Assembly: GCA_024509875.1 (NCBI GenBank)
Contig: JAMPIV010022938.1
Coordinates: forward strand, 310,001-374,000
Length of the DNA: 64,000 nt
Direction of reading: 5' to 3'
From: Oreohelix idahoensis
Taxonomy: Eukaryota > Mollusca > Gastropoda > Stylommatophora > Oreohelicidae
Part shown: positions 1-10,415 of the stretch, piece by piece
How the letters are laid out: each line of letters begins with the position of its first letter
Position numbering within the stretch: position 1 is the first letter of the stretch
Translations under genes and position numbers: made by a program
The notes under the pieces: generated by a model
Seen by the model: the letters and a program-made list of their open reading frames with translations, nothing else
The model's database searches: none
What the model was told of the DNA's origin: nothing

Positions 1-2639
1 TCTGTAACTCTCCAGCATTCCGCACCATAGAGAAGCACAGAAAGCACACAGCTCTGATATAATCTTAATTTTGTGCTTGTGCTGTATTGGGAGGACTTCC
101 AGATGTTGTTTAGGCTAAAGAAGGCTGTTCTTGCCTTATTCATTCTGATGTTGATGTCTTTGCCTGCCCCGCCGTCTGGTGTTACTATGCTTCCTAGGTA
201 TGTGAAGGTATCTGTCTGTACCAATTGCTTATTCCTTACTGATATGGGCTCAGGGTTGCTCACATTGAGCGTCATGACCTCAGACTTCTTTAAATTGATG
301 TTCAAGCCCACCTGCTGGCTAAACTTATTAAGTCTATCCGTTTTTTCCTGGATGTGTTGATGTGAATGTGCTAGTAGTGCAATGTCATCTGCATATTCCA
401 GATCTTCCAATGTAGAAAATGTTGTCCATCTTATTCCTCTTGGACTGCCCTCTGTTGTCTGGCGCATCACCCAGTCTATGACTATTAAAAATAGAGTGGT
501 TGATAAGGGGCATCCCTGTCATACTCCTGTCTTCACCTCAAAGATTAGGTTGCTCTGCCCAACACTGCACGTAAAGTTTGCATAGAGGCTTTTTATGATT
601 GACACTATGCAGCTTGGAATTCCATAAGCCCTCAGTATTTTCCATAAACTGTCCCTATGTATGCTGTCAAAAGCCTTTTCAAAATCAACGAAATTAATGT
701 AAAGCTGTCTTTGCCATTCTGAGCACTGCTCTATAATGTTCCTGAGAGTGAATATATGATCTACACATCTCCTGTTCTTTCTAAATCCTGCTTGTTCTTT
801 CCTCAGTTTGTGATCTACTGCCTTTGAAATTCTCTGTATAATTATCCTGCCTAGTATTTTGCTGGGAACTGAGAGAAGAGTGATTCCTCTCCAATTATTG
901 CAGTCTGCAAGATCTCCCTTCTTGGGCAATTTGACAATTATTCCTTTGTTCCACTCTGATGGTGTTGTCCCCGTTTTCCAGACTTGTGCAAATAGTGGTT
1001 CTAATAGTTCTGCTGCTAGCTCAGGGTCTGTCTTAAATAGCTCTGCATTTAAGTTATCATGGCCCGGAGCTTTGCCGTTCTTTAACCCTTTGATTGCTGT
1101 GATGATTTCTTCTTTTCGTGGAATGTCTGTATTCACATCTAGATCGTTTTCAGCCTCAGGAACATTCAATTGTGTCTCTGGTGGTTCCTTGTTCAGAGTT
1201 TCTCTGAAGTGCTCTGCCCATCTTGTTTCTTGTCCCTCTGCTGTCGTGATGAGATTACCTTGCTTATCTCTTACTAATGTAATATTGTTTGCACCTTGTT
1301 TTCCGCTGATGAATTTAGTTATTTTGTATACTGTGCTTTGTTCATTTCTCAGTGCTGCCTCCTCTGCCTGTCTTGCAAGATCGTCTAGGAAATTCCTTTT
1401 GTTGGCTCGGGTTTGGCGTTTAACTTCCTTGTCCAGCTGACTGTACTGTTCGCTATATAGTTGCTTTAACCTGGGGGACTTCGCTTCTGTTTTCTTCCTT
1501 TTCATTTCCTTTCTCATCGTTATGGTGTTTAAAGTTTCTGGTGTTATCCAGTCTTGCTTCTTCCTTTCCTGGAATCCCAAGCATGATTTGCTGCATTCTT
1601 TGTATATTGTTGAAATGGTGTTGAAATTCTGGTCTATATCATCAGTCAATGTCTTTTCCTGACTTTTGGCAAATTGATATCGTTTCTTTATGTCGGCCGT
1701 AAAAGCTTTTCTGGTAAGGGAGTCCTTCAATTTGCTGATGTCAAACCTTTTCTGTGTAGTTACAGTTGGTGCAGCCCTTCTTAGTTTCACTTTCAGTTTT
1801 GCTACTACTAAATGGTGATCACTTCCCACATCTGCACCTCTTCTTACCTTCACATCTTGTAATGCATGTCTCCATCTACCGTTAACCATGATGTGGTCTA
1901 TCTGGTTTCTGTCCCGACCATTTGGTGATTCCCATGTTAATTTGTGAATTTCTTTATGTGGGAAGAGTGTTCCTCCAATGACCAGGTTATTAATGCTACA
2001 GAAACTTATTAGTTTATCCCTATTTTCGTTTGCTGTTCCGCTACCGCATTTCCCCATTGTTCTTTCATTATATGTATTGTGTGTACCAACTTTCGCATTG
2101 AGGTCTCCCATTACTATAACAAGATCATATCTAGGTATGTCTTCCATTTCTTTCTGCAGTTGTTGATAGAATTCATCCTTGACCTCCTCATCGCTATCAT
2201 TCGTTGGTGCGTAGCATTGTATTATTGTAGTGTTGGTGAATCTCCCTCTCAATCTTAATCTTATCAGTCTGTTGTTGATGGGTTTCCATTCCAGTAATGT
2301 CCTTTCTATTCCTTTCTGTAGAATAATGGCTACGCCTTCATTGTGTTGTCCATCCTCTCTTCCAGAGTAAAGTACTGTTTCTCCTGTTGCTGTTTTAACT
2401 TTTCCTGCCCCTGTCCATCTGCTCTCGCTTATCCCTAGAATGTGTAACCTATAGTTTCTCATTTCTGCCGTGACCTGTCTTAGTTTACCTGTCTCGTACA
2501 TTGTCCTGACATTCCAAAAACCTATTCTTGTATCCTGTTTTGCGGTCAGGACATCCGTTTTCATGTCAGTGGCTTCCTTTCGGCTTTCACCACTGACAGT
2601 CATACGAGCCACAGACTCCGAATGTCCATCCCGCAGCAA
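1..2639 (-). pseudogene. RTE-like endonuclease-reverse transcriptase, one in-frame stop
   Basis: The frame opens at 2639. An APE-type endonuclease follows, with WNVRTM near residue 42, the catalytic Glu in SESRW (about 72), GDLNAK (178-183) and SDHH (about 275). Reverse transcriptase blocks come next, including NWRGITLLS, QAGFRKNR, FEKAFDS and, beyond the stop, YADD at about 380-391. It is broken by a TGA at 519-521, where the sister copy reads CGA (Arg of RQGCP). From that stop to the window start I see no other stop or shift, so this copy carries only one visible lesion. The protein would nick DNA and copy its own RNA at the target. It is probably dead, but only recently. Confidence 0.85.
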
Positions 2640-2924
2640 AGTTTGTTCATTTATTATTGTTTCCGTAACTTCATTGTTTTTTTTTACACAGACAGGGGTG
2701 TCAGCCCTGTGCTAAAACCCCCAACCTGGAGGACCAGGGTACCAGCTTTTGTCTGACCCCTACCCACACAGACCAGTCCAGCTTGGTTGAACCTACCAGG
2801 AGTAAAACTCCCACTGGCATAGCTCTGGGGATTATCAGGGTACGCAAGCTGCCATACCGCTACAAGGTATAGGTACCATTGATGGCAGATGCAGCCAACT
2901 AGGCTAGGTAAAAGCCAAAGTTAC
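1..2924 (-). mobile_element. RTE-like non-LTR retrotransposon, copy 1 (3' end outside window)
   Basis: This is a LINE on the minus strand with one long endonuclease-reverse transcriptase frame and about 285 bp of 5' leader. It aligns almost base for base with the copy at 45363-48665: the first base here matches about position 45800 there, so roughly 437 bp of the 3' end lie outside the window. The leader matches the second copy up to the shared text ending in GATGGCAGAT (about 2894) and then continues for a short way. The 5' boundary near 2924 is set only by the start of another repeat. The RTE assignment rests on the endonuclease opening, the RT blocks and the typical C-terminal half; the exact subclade is inferred. 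Confidence 0.85.
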
Positions 2925-3185
2925 ATACGGGGCTCGACTCCTCCAAGCTTAGTGTGCAATGCTGGGTTCTCTATATGTTTCACTACAGGGGAATCCCTGG
3001 AAGTGTGTGGATGATTCCAAGAGTCAATGAGGGTATAATCAGCCCCACAGACAGAGGTTCGTTCACTTCCAGATTTGTATAATATAGTATTGTGCTTAGC
3101 TGGTGGTCATATAATTTAACTCCAGATATGCCTCCATGCATGGAGTTGAAGGGTAATGAATGAATGAATGAATGAATGTGAAGTT
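2925..3185. repeat. Dispersed repeat B, copy 1
   Basis: This stretch is clearly similar to 15290-15610 and 52990-53455. Shared runs include CAATGCTGGGTTCTC, GGAAGTGTGTGGATGATT, TAGCTGGTGGTCATATAA and CAGATATGCCTCCA. Here it abuts the leader of the RTE-like element and ends in a short AATG microsatellite (3155-3178). Whether it is the outer part of a LINE leader or an independent short element cannot be decided from three copies. Confidence 0.6.
3155..3178. repeat. (AATG)6 microsatellite
   Basis: Six perfect tetranucleotide repeats close the dispersed repeat just upstream. This could be the simple-sequence tail of a short retroelement. Confidence 0.85.
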
Positions 3186-3861
3186 CAGTACGTTTAGTTA
3201 ACAAAAAACTGGCAGGAGATCAAAGGATGATCTGCAGCTTTATTTATATGCTCCCAAGGAGCTAAAGACTTCAACAAACGCATACCATGAATGTGCTTTG
3301 CTGGCTTACTGGTGCGGTAAATCAGCCATGTTGGTTTTGTGGCCCAAAAGGAGAGCAAGAATGCGACCCAAAAGGCACACCAGTAAGGAGGGCTAGGCAT
3401 AGGGCTGGCCACTCAATCCTGCACAAACAGCTAGTTCTAAAAACCAGTAGATACAAGAACAAGTCGTTCAAATCAGCCATGCAGGATGGAAGAATATCCT
3501 CCAGCAAGAAGGACAGTTATGTGCGAAGAATGCAAAAAAAGTCTGATTGACAGCCCAACTCCTTTCACTTCTGACAGTTCCTAGAAATGGCAGTGGGAAA
3601 ATTAGAATCACAAGGTTAAATATTTTGGAATTCTCAAGGTAAAAGAAATACAAGGAGACCGAAAACTCTAAACGGATTTTTAAAAAGACATCTATTGAGC
3701 CTGAAAACATGGCACGAACAAGAGTGCTTGACATTAACTAATTAAAAGTTATGTTCCAAATGGAGATGAAAGGCAAAGAAGTATTGTTTAATGATAACAG
3801 AAGCTGCTGCACTGTCTTACGAGTCAGCAAACATACTGTGAATAAAAGAATTAAAAAGAAC
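3186..3861. other. Spacer or 3' UTR of the host gene
   Basis: No coding region is convincing here. On the minus strand it directly follows the last recognised exon. It holds an AATAAA (complement of 3241-3246) about 620 nt past the TAA, so it could be the gene's 3' untranslated region. The short frames on either strand have no recognisable features. Confidence 0.35.
3241..3246 (-). promoter_or_regulatory. Candidate poly(A) signal AATAAA for the host gene
   Basis: The complement reads AATAAA. It lies about 620 nt downstream of the stop at 3862-3864, a reasonable 3' UTR length. A hexamer in AT-rich DNA is weak evidence alone. Confidence 0.3.
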
Positions 3862-5578
3862 TTACTCTTCAGATAGCTCTTCACTGTCACTTGAGGTGTA
3901 ACCATAGCCATGACTCCCCTGAAATCTAGCATATTCCATTTCTTCTTCATCTATGTCATCCATTTCATCATCATCCTCCTCTTCCTCATCATAATACATG
4001 TTTTCATCATCAAATCCATGCGGATACATTACTGGTCCATGTGACATTCTCTCATCAGATTCACTTTCTTGTTTATGCTGGGGCATCCCTTGATGAGGAC
4101 TTGAAAATGCTTGGGGATGACCCTGCTGCTGTACTGTTCTGCTGACATTTGAAATGCTATAATTTTGTTTTGGGGCTGGAGAACGCAAGACTTGACTAGT
4201 CATATTCATGGATGGCTGTGTTTGTTTCTGGTTGCCAGGCCTTGTACCCTGGACCTGACCAGGGAAAACAGGCTGAAAATGACTGGCTGGTGGTGTTTTA
4301 ATATGAGATCTTATGGTCGGAGCCGTAATGCCTGAAGTGGTTAATTTTTTACCTGGGTACATACAAGAAGCACCTGATGTGCCAGGATTAAGAGGTCTTT
4401 GTTGTAGTGGTATTTGCTGCTGTGCTGATTGTATGTGATGTGGTTGTCCACTACTAGTAAATTGTTGCTGAGTTTGAATTTGGCGTGGATTACTTTGTCT
4501 GACTTGCTGAATGCTAGTCTGTTTTGGAGGCGAGACCATTCTTGTAGCTTGCAGATGTTGAGGAGCACTGGATATATTTAATGATGGCCTTTGTTGATTA
4601 GACTGATGTGGAGTTGAAAGATGAATTTGGTGATGGTTAGAAGATTGGTTTTGAGGCTGCCTATTGGAAAAGGAAGGTACTATGGTTGATAAATTTTTAT
4701 TTGCCTGACTACTATTCACAGCACCACTAAGACTTTGAGGCTGGCTTCTCTGGGAAAATTCCTGAGGATGATGGTGTACATTTAACATGGGATAATTAAT
4801 GCTATTGTTTGATTCATTCCGTTTCGGTGATGCCATTTTATTGGGTATGTGTTGAGCTATAGGGTAGTGGTGCTGCTGAGATTCTGGCTCTATAGTGCTG
4901 GTTTTATCACTGCTGGTTGCTTGCTCACAACTCTGAGATGTGTTTCCTTGGGGTGCACAAGACTGAGAAATGTGTTGATCTTGTGAGTTTGAGCAAAAGC
5001 CTGCACTATGTTGTGCATGTGGAAAGTGTGCCTGCTGCCTGCCAGGTGAGGCTTGAGGAGAGTTCTCTGGGCTCTGAGATGATGTTGGCACAAAGTCAGC
5101 CTGAAAGGAATGAAGAAAAGACTGAATACTAAGAATACCACTAACGACCTTGAACCAGTCCTGAAAAACTCACTCTCTAGCTTGCCAATCAAATTCAATT
5201 ACTGCAGAAAACATTATAAACTGCAACATGTCTAAAGAAGAAACTTATATAATTATAATTCATTTAGGTCTTATTTAGTGCCATGTACCCCAATACTGTA
5301 TTAACAATACATGAAAAATATAAAAATATGTATTCTTCTACTCTGAAGAGACACATAAAAAAATCATTCTCAAAACATTCTCAAAATATAAAAAATACAT
5401 TTTAAAACTGGCATAATAATACATAAGCAAACTACAGATTTAAAAACAAAATACATACAGAACTTACACTGCCTACCTGCACATTCTGCTGATTCCTGCT
5501 TGATGCACATTGGACAAAGCTCTCTGCATTTTCAATGCCAGCCTTAAATACCTCACTCCAGTCTTGGTCTGCTGACAT
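3862..5578 (-). CDS. Host gene: Ser/Gln/Pro-rich protein with acidic C terminus, two coding exons
   Basis: I do not recognise this gene. The first coding exon is 5477-5578: ATG at 5576-5578, 34 codons beginning MSADQDWSEVFKAGIENAES, then CAG|GTAGGC as donor. The second exon starts at 5100 after the acceptor CCTTTCAG and continues in the same phase (ADFVPTSSQSP). It gives about 411 codons rich in Ser, Gln, Asn, His and Pro, with no folded domain visible, then a run of Asp/Glu (DDENMYYDEEEEDDDEMDD) and a Ser/Glu-rich tail. Such a protein is likely largely disordered and perhaps nuclear; that is inference. The 5' UTR probably has its own acceptor (TTTGTTAG, near 5600). The TAA at 3862-3864 overlaps a perfect GTAAGT donor (3860-3865), so the exon may be internal and the real C terminus may lie elsewhere. 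Confidence 0.7.
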
Positions 5579-5599
5579 CTCTTCTTATAAATCACCAGA

Positions 5600-6227
5600 C
5601 CTAACAAATACACAATTATATCAAAATCAGGCGATAGATAACTCTGCAAAAAATTGCTTGGTTCTGGCACACATTACAGTAAAATGTAACAATAACCTAC
5701 ATATTTAAATGTAGATCTGTAAATGCTCGGTAATGCACTATGCCACTGTTTGCTGGGTGCAGACTTCTTTCACAACTTAAGCTTGAAAAATATAAAATTA
5801 CAACTTCTGAATAGTGAAATTACCATTCTTCATTCAAATAAAGTGACTCATCAGCCTTCCCCCTTTTGAAACTACAAGGACCCCACAGACTATGAAGGAA
5901 CAACTCATAAGCACAATATTCACACCAATATTTTGTTATCAACACCAAACCCAAAGTGATCAGAAAACAGGGTTGGGTTGTAGTAAACAACCTTACTTTA
6001 CTGTCAGAAGACTGCACATTTTTTTTAAAACTGAGTAGAGTGAGCTGAAGCCAAAGCTTGCTATGTCAGGGTGTTCCTCCATCTTTCCTTTGTATTCTTT
6101 CACAGCTGATTTCTAACAGAGTACAAGCTTTATTTTCTTGCAGTACCACGCTAAGTCTCAGATACCTGGAGGCACTCCCAACCATTTCCTGATAAACCTG
6201 CTGATCTTTCTCTCTGTAGCTTCCAAT
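5600..6227. other. Intron or upstream spacer of the host gene
   Basis: This AT-rich sequence lies upstream, on the minus strand, of the first coding exon. I see no conserved frame, repeat or promoter that I can defend. It is probably a 5' intron of the gene. Confidence 0.3.
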
Positions 6228-6497
6228 GTAAAAATAAAGGAAGTCCCATAGCAGATACTGCCTTAAGGGAATGAAATTTTAGAGACTTCATCATATTTGG
6301 TTCAGCTTCTTTATGAGATGGCGTGGCCAGTTCCCCTCCTTACTGCCTTTGCCTTCATTAACTCAAGAGCAGAGTCAGATACCCCTTAACAGCTGGGTAG
6401 ACTGGAGCGTGAGGCTACCAGGTTTCAATTCTGGAACCCTGTAACTGCACCACAATAGTAAAGTGTTTTAACTGCTTAGCCTATCGGGCGCTCTCAG
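6228..6497 (-). mobile_element. tRNA-derived SINE, copy 1
   Basis: Read on the minus strand, it starts with a tRNA-like head. An A-box-like TAGGCTAAGCAGTTAAAACA is followed about 35 nt later by a B-box-like GAATTGAAACC. The shared body CAGTCTACCCAGCTGTTAA comes next, then GGCAAAGGCAGTAAGGAGGG. The 3' part (TGAAGTCTCTAA...GCAGTATCTGCTAT) matches the SINE at 54005-54262. The body resembles the widespread animal SINEs with a CTACCCAGCTG block. No long A-tail is visible and the copy is diverged. Confidence 0.65.
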
Positions 6498-6555
6498 CTT
6501 CCATTGTACTTTGGTTGATTTCATAGTAAGCAGTGAGCAGTGACCATAGTAGTTA

Positions 6556-7066
6556 GGGATCTTCTTCTTCTGCGTACATTCTCAGACGTCTACTTGAATG
6601 TTTTCAAAGAAAGCAGTAGTTAGTTTGAGGCTACTTGCATCTCCACAGAGCTTTTCCATGAATGATACTGGTGTCGGCCATATGCGCTTTCTCTGTTCTG
6701 CATGGTGGGCAACTTTGAAGTGGATGTTCAGCAGTCGTTTTATCAGTGCTACAGTTACACTGATCGGTAGTTACTATCTTTAGCTTCTTGAATAGATGGT
6801 ATCCCAATTTGTTGTGGCCAGTGCAGAGTCTGAAGATTACCACTTGTTCTCTTCTGATGAGCTGGTAGTACGCATCATTTTGTGTGTGGCCTGGATGCTC
6901 TACATTCCATTTGTTTCTGTATCTGATTCTGATGAAACTCTTTGCCTCTTGGAAAGTTATGCTTGCATCAGGCTGAGGTAGCTTTCCACCTTCCTTTGCC
7001 AATCTCTCAGCCTCTTCATTGCTGGTGATGTTACAATGAGATGGGATTCATTGGATCACAACTTTT
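6556..7066 (-). pseudogene. I-group LINE tail: RNase H C-terminal fragment
   Basis: This is a 5'-truncated LINE copy. The minus strand reads IPSHCN..SNEEAERLAKEGG, the end of an RNase H domain, then the conserved C-terminal stretch with REQVVIFRLCTGHNKLGYHLFKKLKI and a Cys-rich motif (DQCNC...AEHPLQSCPPC). It closely parallels the fragments at 8036-8945 and the LINE at 9264. A stop lies near 7050. The 3' end runs into a (GAA)n tail at about 6553-6562. No catalytic part of the RT remains. Confidence 0.75.
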
Positions 7067-7076
7067 GAATCGTTTA

Positions 7077-8015
7077 TGTGACAAAACGTCTTTGTGCATG
7101 TACTTTTTGTGCCCCTCTCTCACCCATTTATCCCCTCTGGCAGTATCACTTCTTTTCTTCATTTTTTTCATCGTCCTATTATTTGGCATATTTTTGCCCT
7201 AAATTCTTTTTGCTGTGACCACTCCCAGAAGTATTTACGTTCCGCCAGGTGAACTGTGGTGTTATTGAGGTTAATTACACAGGTCAGCAGTAATACGTTT
7301 ATCTCTTTGAGTCAGTCTAGCCAACTTTTGATAGGAGTCGATTTCTATTGACCCAAGCTGGTCGTGCACAATCGATTCAATAGAATACCATATTTTCTGT
7401 CTGGGGAAGCTGTCTGAGATGGGCGAGGGCCCAGACAATATAATAGCTTCCGGGACCATTCCTGTATCAAGATTATTACAGATAATCTGTCTGGGGGAGG
7501 CAATATTGGAAGGTAGCTTCTGGACATCAAATAAGTTCACATTTGTTTGTGAGTTGGTGGAAGCATTACGACATATTGAAAGAGGTCACGCAATGAAATT
7601 TTAAAATGTAATATTTTATACAAATTTTATGTAAAATAAAATAACATGCGGGGGAGATTATGTATTTAAACACCCCAACCCAGATAGTGCTAGAGAGCTT
7701 TCGATTGGTTTGATTTGAGAGCAGGAATATACATTGACTTTCATTGGAAAATTCGTCTGAAGTACAATCTGGGATTTGAACTGAGAAATGAGAGATATAA
7801 CCTAGCGAAATAGGAGTCAAAATCAGACTGCATCGCCATGTCAAGCCAGCAACTCCCTAGAACCAGAAAGAGAAGGATCAGACAAAGGATTCCTATATTA
7901 TAAGTGACAGATCGGATGTGTTTGGGCAACTTGAACTTACAAGTAAACCCGCATATTTAATAATCTTCTTATGACGGGTGATCTGATTCCTTAGGACTCC
8001 AGCCTTTGTATTTAA
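7077..8015 (+). mobile_element. Partial long LTR, same family as 50341-52584
   Basis: It begins TGTGACAAAACG, matching the terminus TGTGACGATACG of the solo LTR at 50341. Collinear matches follow: CAGTATCACTT, GTATTTACGTTCCGCCAGGTGAACTGTGGT, AGTGCTAGAGAG, ATTGGTTTGATTTGAGA and AAGTGACAGATCGGATGTGTTTGGGCAACTT in short shared blocks. It stops where the LINE tail at 8036 begins, so only the first 40% or so of the LTR is present. It has no coding content of its own. Confidence 0.65.
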
Positions 8016-8035
8016 AATGTGGGTTTACTTTTTTT

Positions 8036-8945
8036 TGTTTCTTCTTCCTCGTTCGCCTTCAGACTTCCACATTTATGACTCTATTAAAGGCAGTAGTCAA
8101 CTCAAGGTTCCCGACATCTCCAAACAGTTTTTCTTTGACAGAAGTGGGTTGTTGCCATATGCTACTCCGTTCATTACTGTAGGTTGGGCAGTACTGCAGG
8201 AGGTGTTCGACCATCGTCGGGCTGGTACCGCAGGTGCAGAGATCTGTTGCACCAATTTTGTATTTGTGGTATAGATGGTATCTCAATCTGTTGTGTCCAG
8301 TGCGTAGCCGAAAAATGATGACCTGTTCTTTCCTGGATAGTTGATGATATGCATCATTTTTCAAATGGCCGGGGTGCTCTCTTTCCCATTTGGACTTGAA
8401 TGTAGCCTTTATAGTAGTCTTTGCCGTTGCGTAAGTTGTCTCTATATCATTTTGTTGTAAGGCACCTCCTTCCATAGCAAGTCTGTCTGCCTCCTCATTT
8501 CCTGGTATGTTGCAATGGGCTGGTATCCACTGGATAGTACACTTGTTGAAGCATTTAGCCAGTCGTTCAAGGGAGATTATCAGATCTTTCAATCCTTTAG
8601 TTTGGTGGCTCTTCAGCGCTGATATTACTGAGAGGGCATCTGTAAAGATTACTTTCTGTTTTTCTGCCTGTGCTTTGCATTCAATAAGAGTTTCAGCTGC
8701 CTGTTTCAGGGCTTCTGCTTCAGCACTGAAGTTATTGCAGTATTTGCCAGTGGCAATTGCCATAGAGTGGATTCTATTCTTTAATTTTATGAGGATGCCG
8801 GCACCCCCATTTTCAACTGCATTTTTTGCTGAATCATCAGTATATGCATGTGTCCAAAGTTTTGCTGGAAATTTTTGGTCAATATACTTGGTTGCTATAC
8901 ACTTTCTTTGTGTTTCTGTCTGTGTTCCCTTACTTTCAATGCCAT
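8036..8945 (-). pseudogene. I-group LINE tail: RNase H domain plus C terminus
   Basis: The minus strand gives an almost intact RNase H domain. AYTDDSAKNAVENGGAG carries the first catalytic Asp, SAEAEALKQAAE the Glu, FTDALSVISALKS the second Asp, and IPAHCNIPGNEEADRLA the final Asp. The LINE C-terminal motif follows (EQVIIFRLRTGHNRLRYHLYHK, then a Cys-rich LCTCG..VEHLLQYCP). The frame stays open for about 234 codons from an internal Met at 8763 and continues upstream without a stop to about 8945, where it meets a GT microsatellite. The RT is absent because of 5' truncation. Confidence 0.8.
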
Positions 8946-8964
8946 GGAATATCAGATTTTAATT

Positions 8965-8999
8965 TGTGTGTGTGTGTGTGTGTGTGTGTGTTTTTTTTT
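8965..8999. repeat. (TG)n microsatellite followed by poly-T
   Basis: About thirteen TG units and then nine T abut the 5' break of the LINE tail, probably marking the truncation junction. Confidence 0.9.
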
Positions 9000-9263
9000 G
9001 TTGTTGTGTTTCAAAGTTGCCCAAATACTTTTGTCCGGGTCCTTTTAAGTTTCCAGTCTCTGTATTTAACCTTCAGCACGCTGCATTCTTTTCCCAAAAA
9101 CTTGCCCTGCAGCTGCATTCTTTTTCACAACCCCCCGTTTTTATAGTGGGCGACTTGTAACGTCTATAGTTTTTGTGTTTCTTTTTCAATTGCTATCATT
9201 TTTGGAATTTATATAAATAAATGAATGATGAATCTGAAGATATAAAATTTGTTTGTGTACATG
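9000..9263. other. Short spacer
   Basis: AT-rich unique sequence between two LINE copies, with no recognised feature. Confidence 0.4.
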
Positions 9264-10415
9264 TTAGATGTCTTCTTCTTCTTCTTCTTGCACATACAGA
9301 GGACAGTCCTGTAGAACATGCTCAGCAGTTTGTTCGTTTAATCCACATGTGCACAGTGGTGAAGCAGACAATCGTAGCTTGTGCATGTGTTTATTCAGTT
9401 TGTTATGCCCTGTCCTGAGTCGAAAAATAGTTATCTGTCCCTGCCGGTCGAGAGTGTGATAGTCGTCTTTGGGTTGGTTCTGTTCTCTTCTGATAGTCTG
9501 GATAGCTCTCTTTTTCTCAAAGTATGTGACTTCATTATCTTCTTGTTCACATTCTCCTCCCTTTTTTGCAAGTTTATCTGCCTTTTCATTTCCGGGTACA
9601 CCACAATGAGATGGTACCCACTGAAGTATGGTTCTCTTTTTGGCAGCTACCTTGTTTAGTTCATTTCTCAGATGCGGGAGTTTACCACCCTTGAGAGCTT
9701 GCAGGACAGACAGTGCATCTGTGAGGATGACTACCTGGTGGCAGTCAGAGTTGGTGTTATAAATCATATTTGCAGCTTGCTCTAGAGCTTGAACCTCAGC
9801 TGTATAGTTGGAACAGAATTTACCAGTGGGAATGTGCCTAGTCTCATAGTGGTTGTCAGGATATGAGATAAAGATACCGGCACCTCCATTCCTAACAGCA
9901 TTAGTTGCTGATCCATCTGTATAGGCATGTATCCATGATTGATCGGGATAGCTTTCTTGGATCATACTCAATGTAGCAGTTCGTTTTTGCAGATCATTAT
10001 ACTCACATCCACTTGTGAGACCACTGACTGATGTATTAATTTGGAGGGCACTGCTGGCCTGCTCCCATGGTACAGGGTATAGGGTGGGCTTCAGTGGTGT
10101 TGTCTTCATGGATAGGTCTTCTTGATGCTGTCTTATAAGTCTTTTCCCCCGATGCACAAAGCTGCTACGCTTTAGACGTCCCAATGCCAGATCATCTAGT
10201 CTTGCCTTCATTGGGTGCATTGGCATACTGTTGTACTTTTCCATCTGGATCATGGTTTTTGTGTCTCTTCTATGGGACAATGTCTGTAATCCAGCAACCT
10301 TCTGCATCTCTGTTATTGGTGTAGTTTTCATGGCTCCTGTAATGAGCCTGAGAGCTTGATTTTGCACCTTGTCCAAAGACTGCAGATGTGAGTTAGCAGC
10401 TGATGACCATGCTGC
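9264..10415 (-). pseudogene. I-group LINE ORF2, part 3: RNase H and C terminus
   Basis: This continues the RT frame past the TGA at 10416-10418. RNase H runs over about 130 residues: HAYTDGSA with the first Asp, AEVQALEQAA with Glu, LTDALSVLQALKG with the second Asp, and VPSHCGVPGNEKADKLA with the last Asp. The conserved block ITIFRLRTGHNKLNKHMHKLRLS and the Cys-rich CTCG..AEHVLQDCP follow. The domain removes RNA from the RNA-DNA hybrid during retrotransposition. The last residues, EEEEEDI, are encoded by the GAA tail itself, and the stop is TAA at 9264-9266. All four catalytic acids are present. Confidence 0.85.

Noticed and set aside
859..1440. A 193-codon frame antisense to the LINE, also present at 46653
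   Set aside because: It mirrors the RT frame on the other strand and repeats only because the LINE does.
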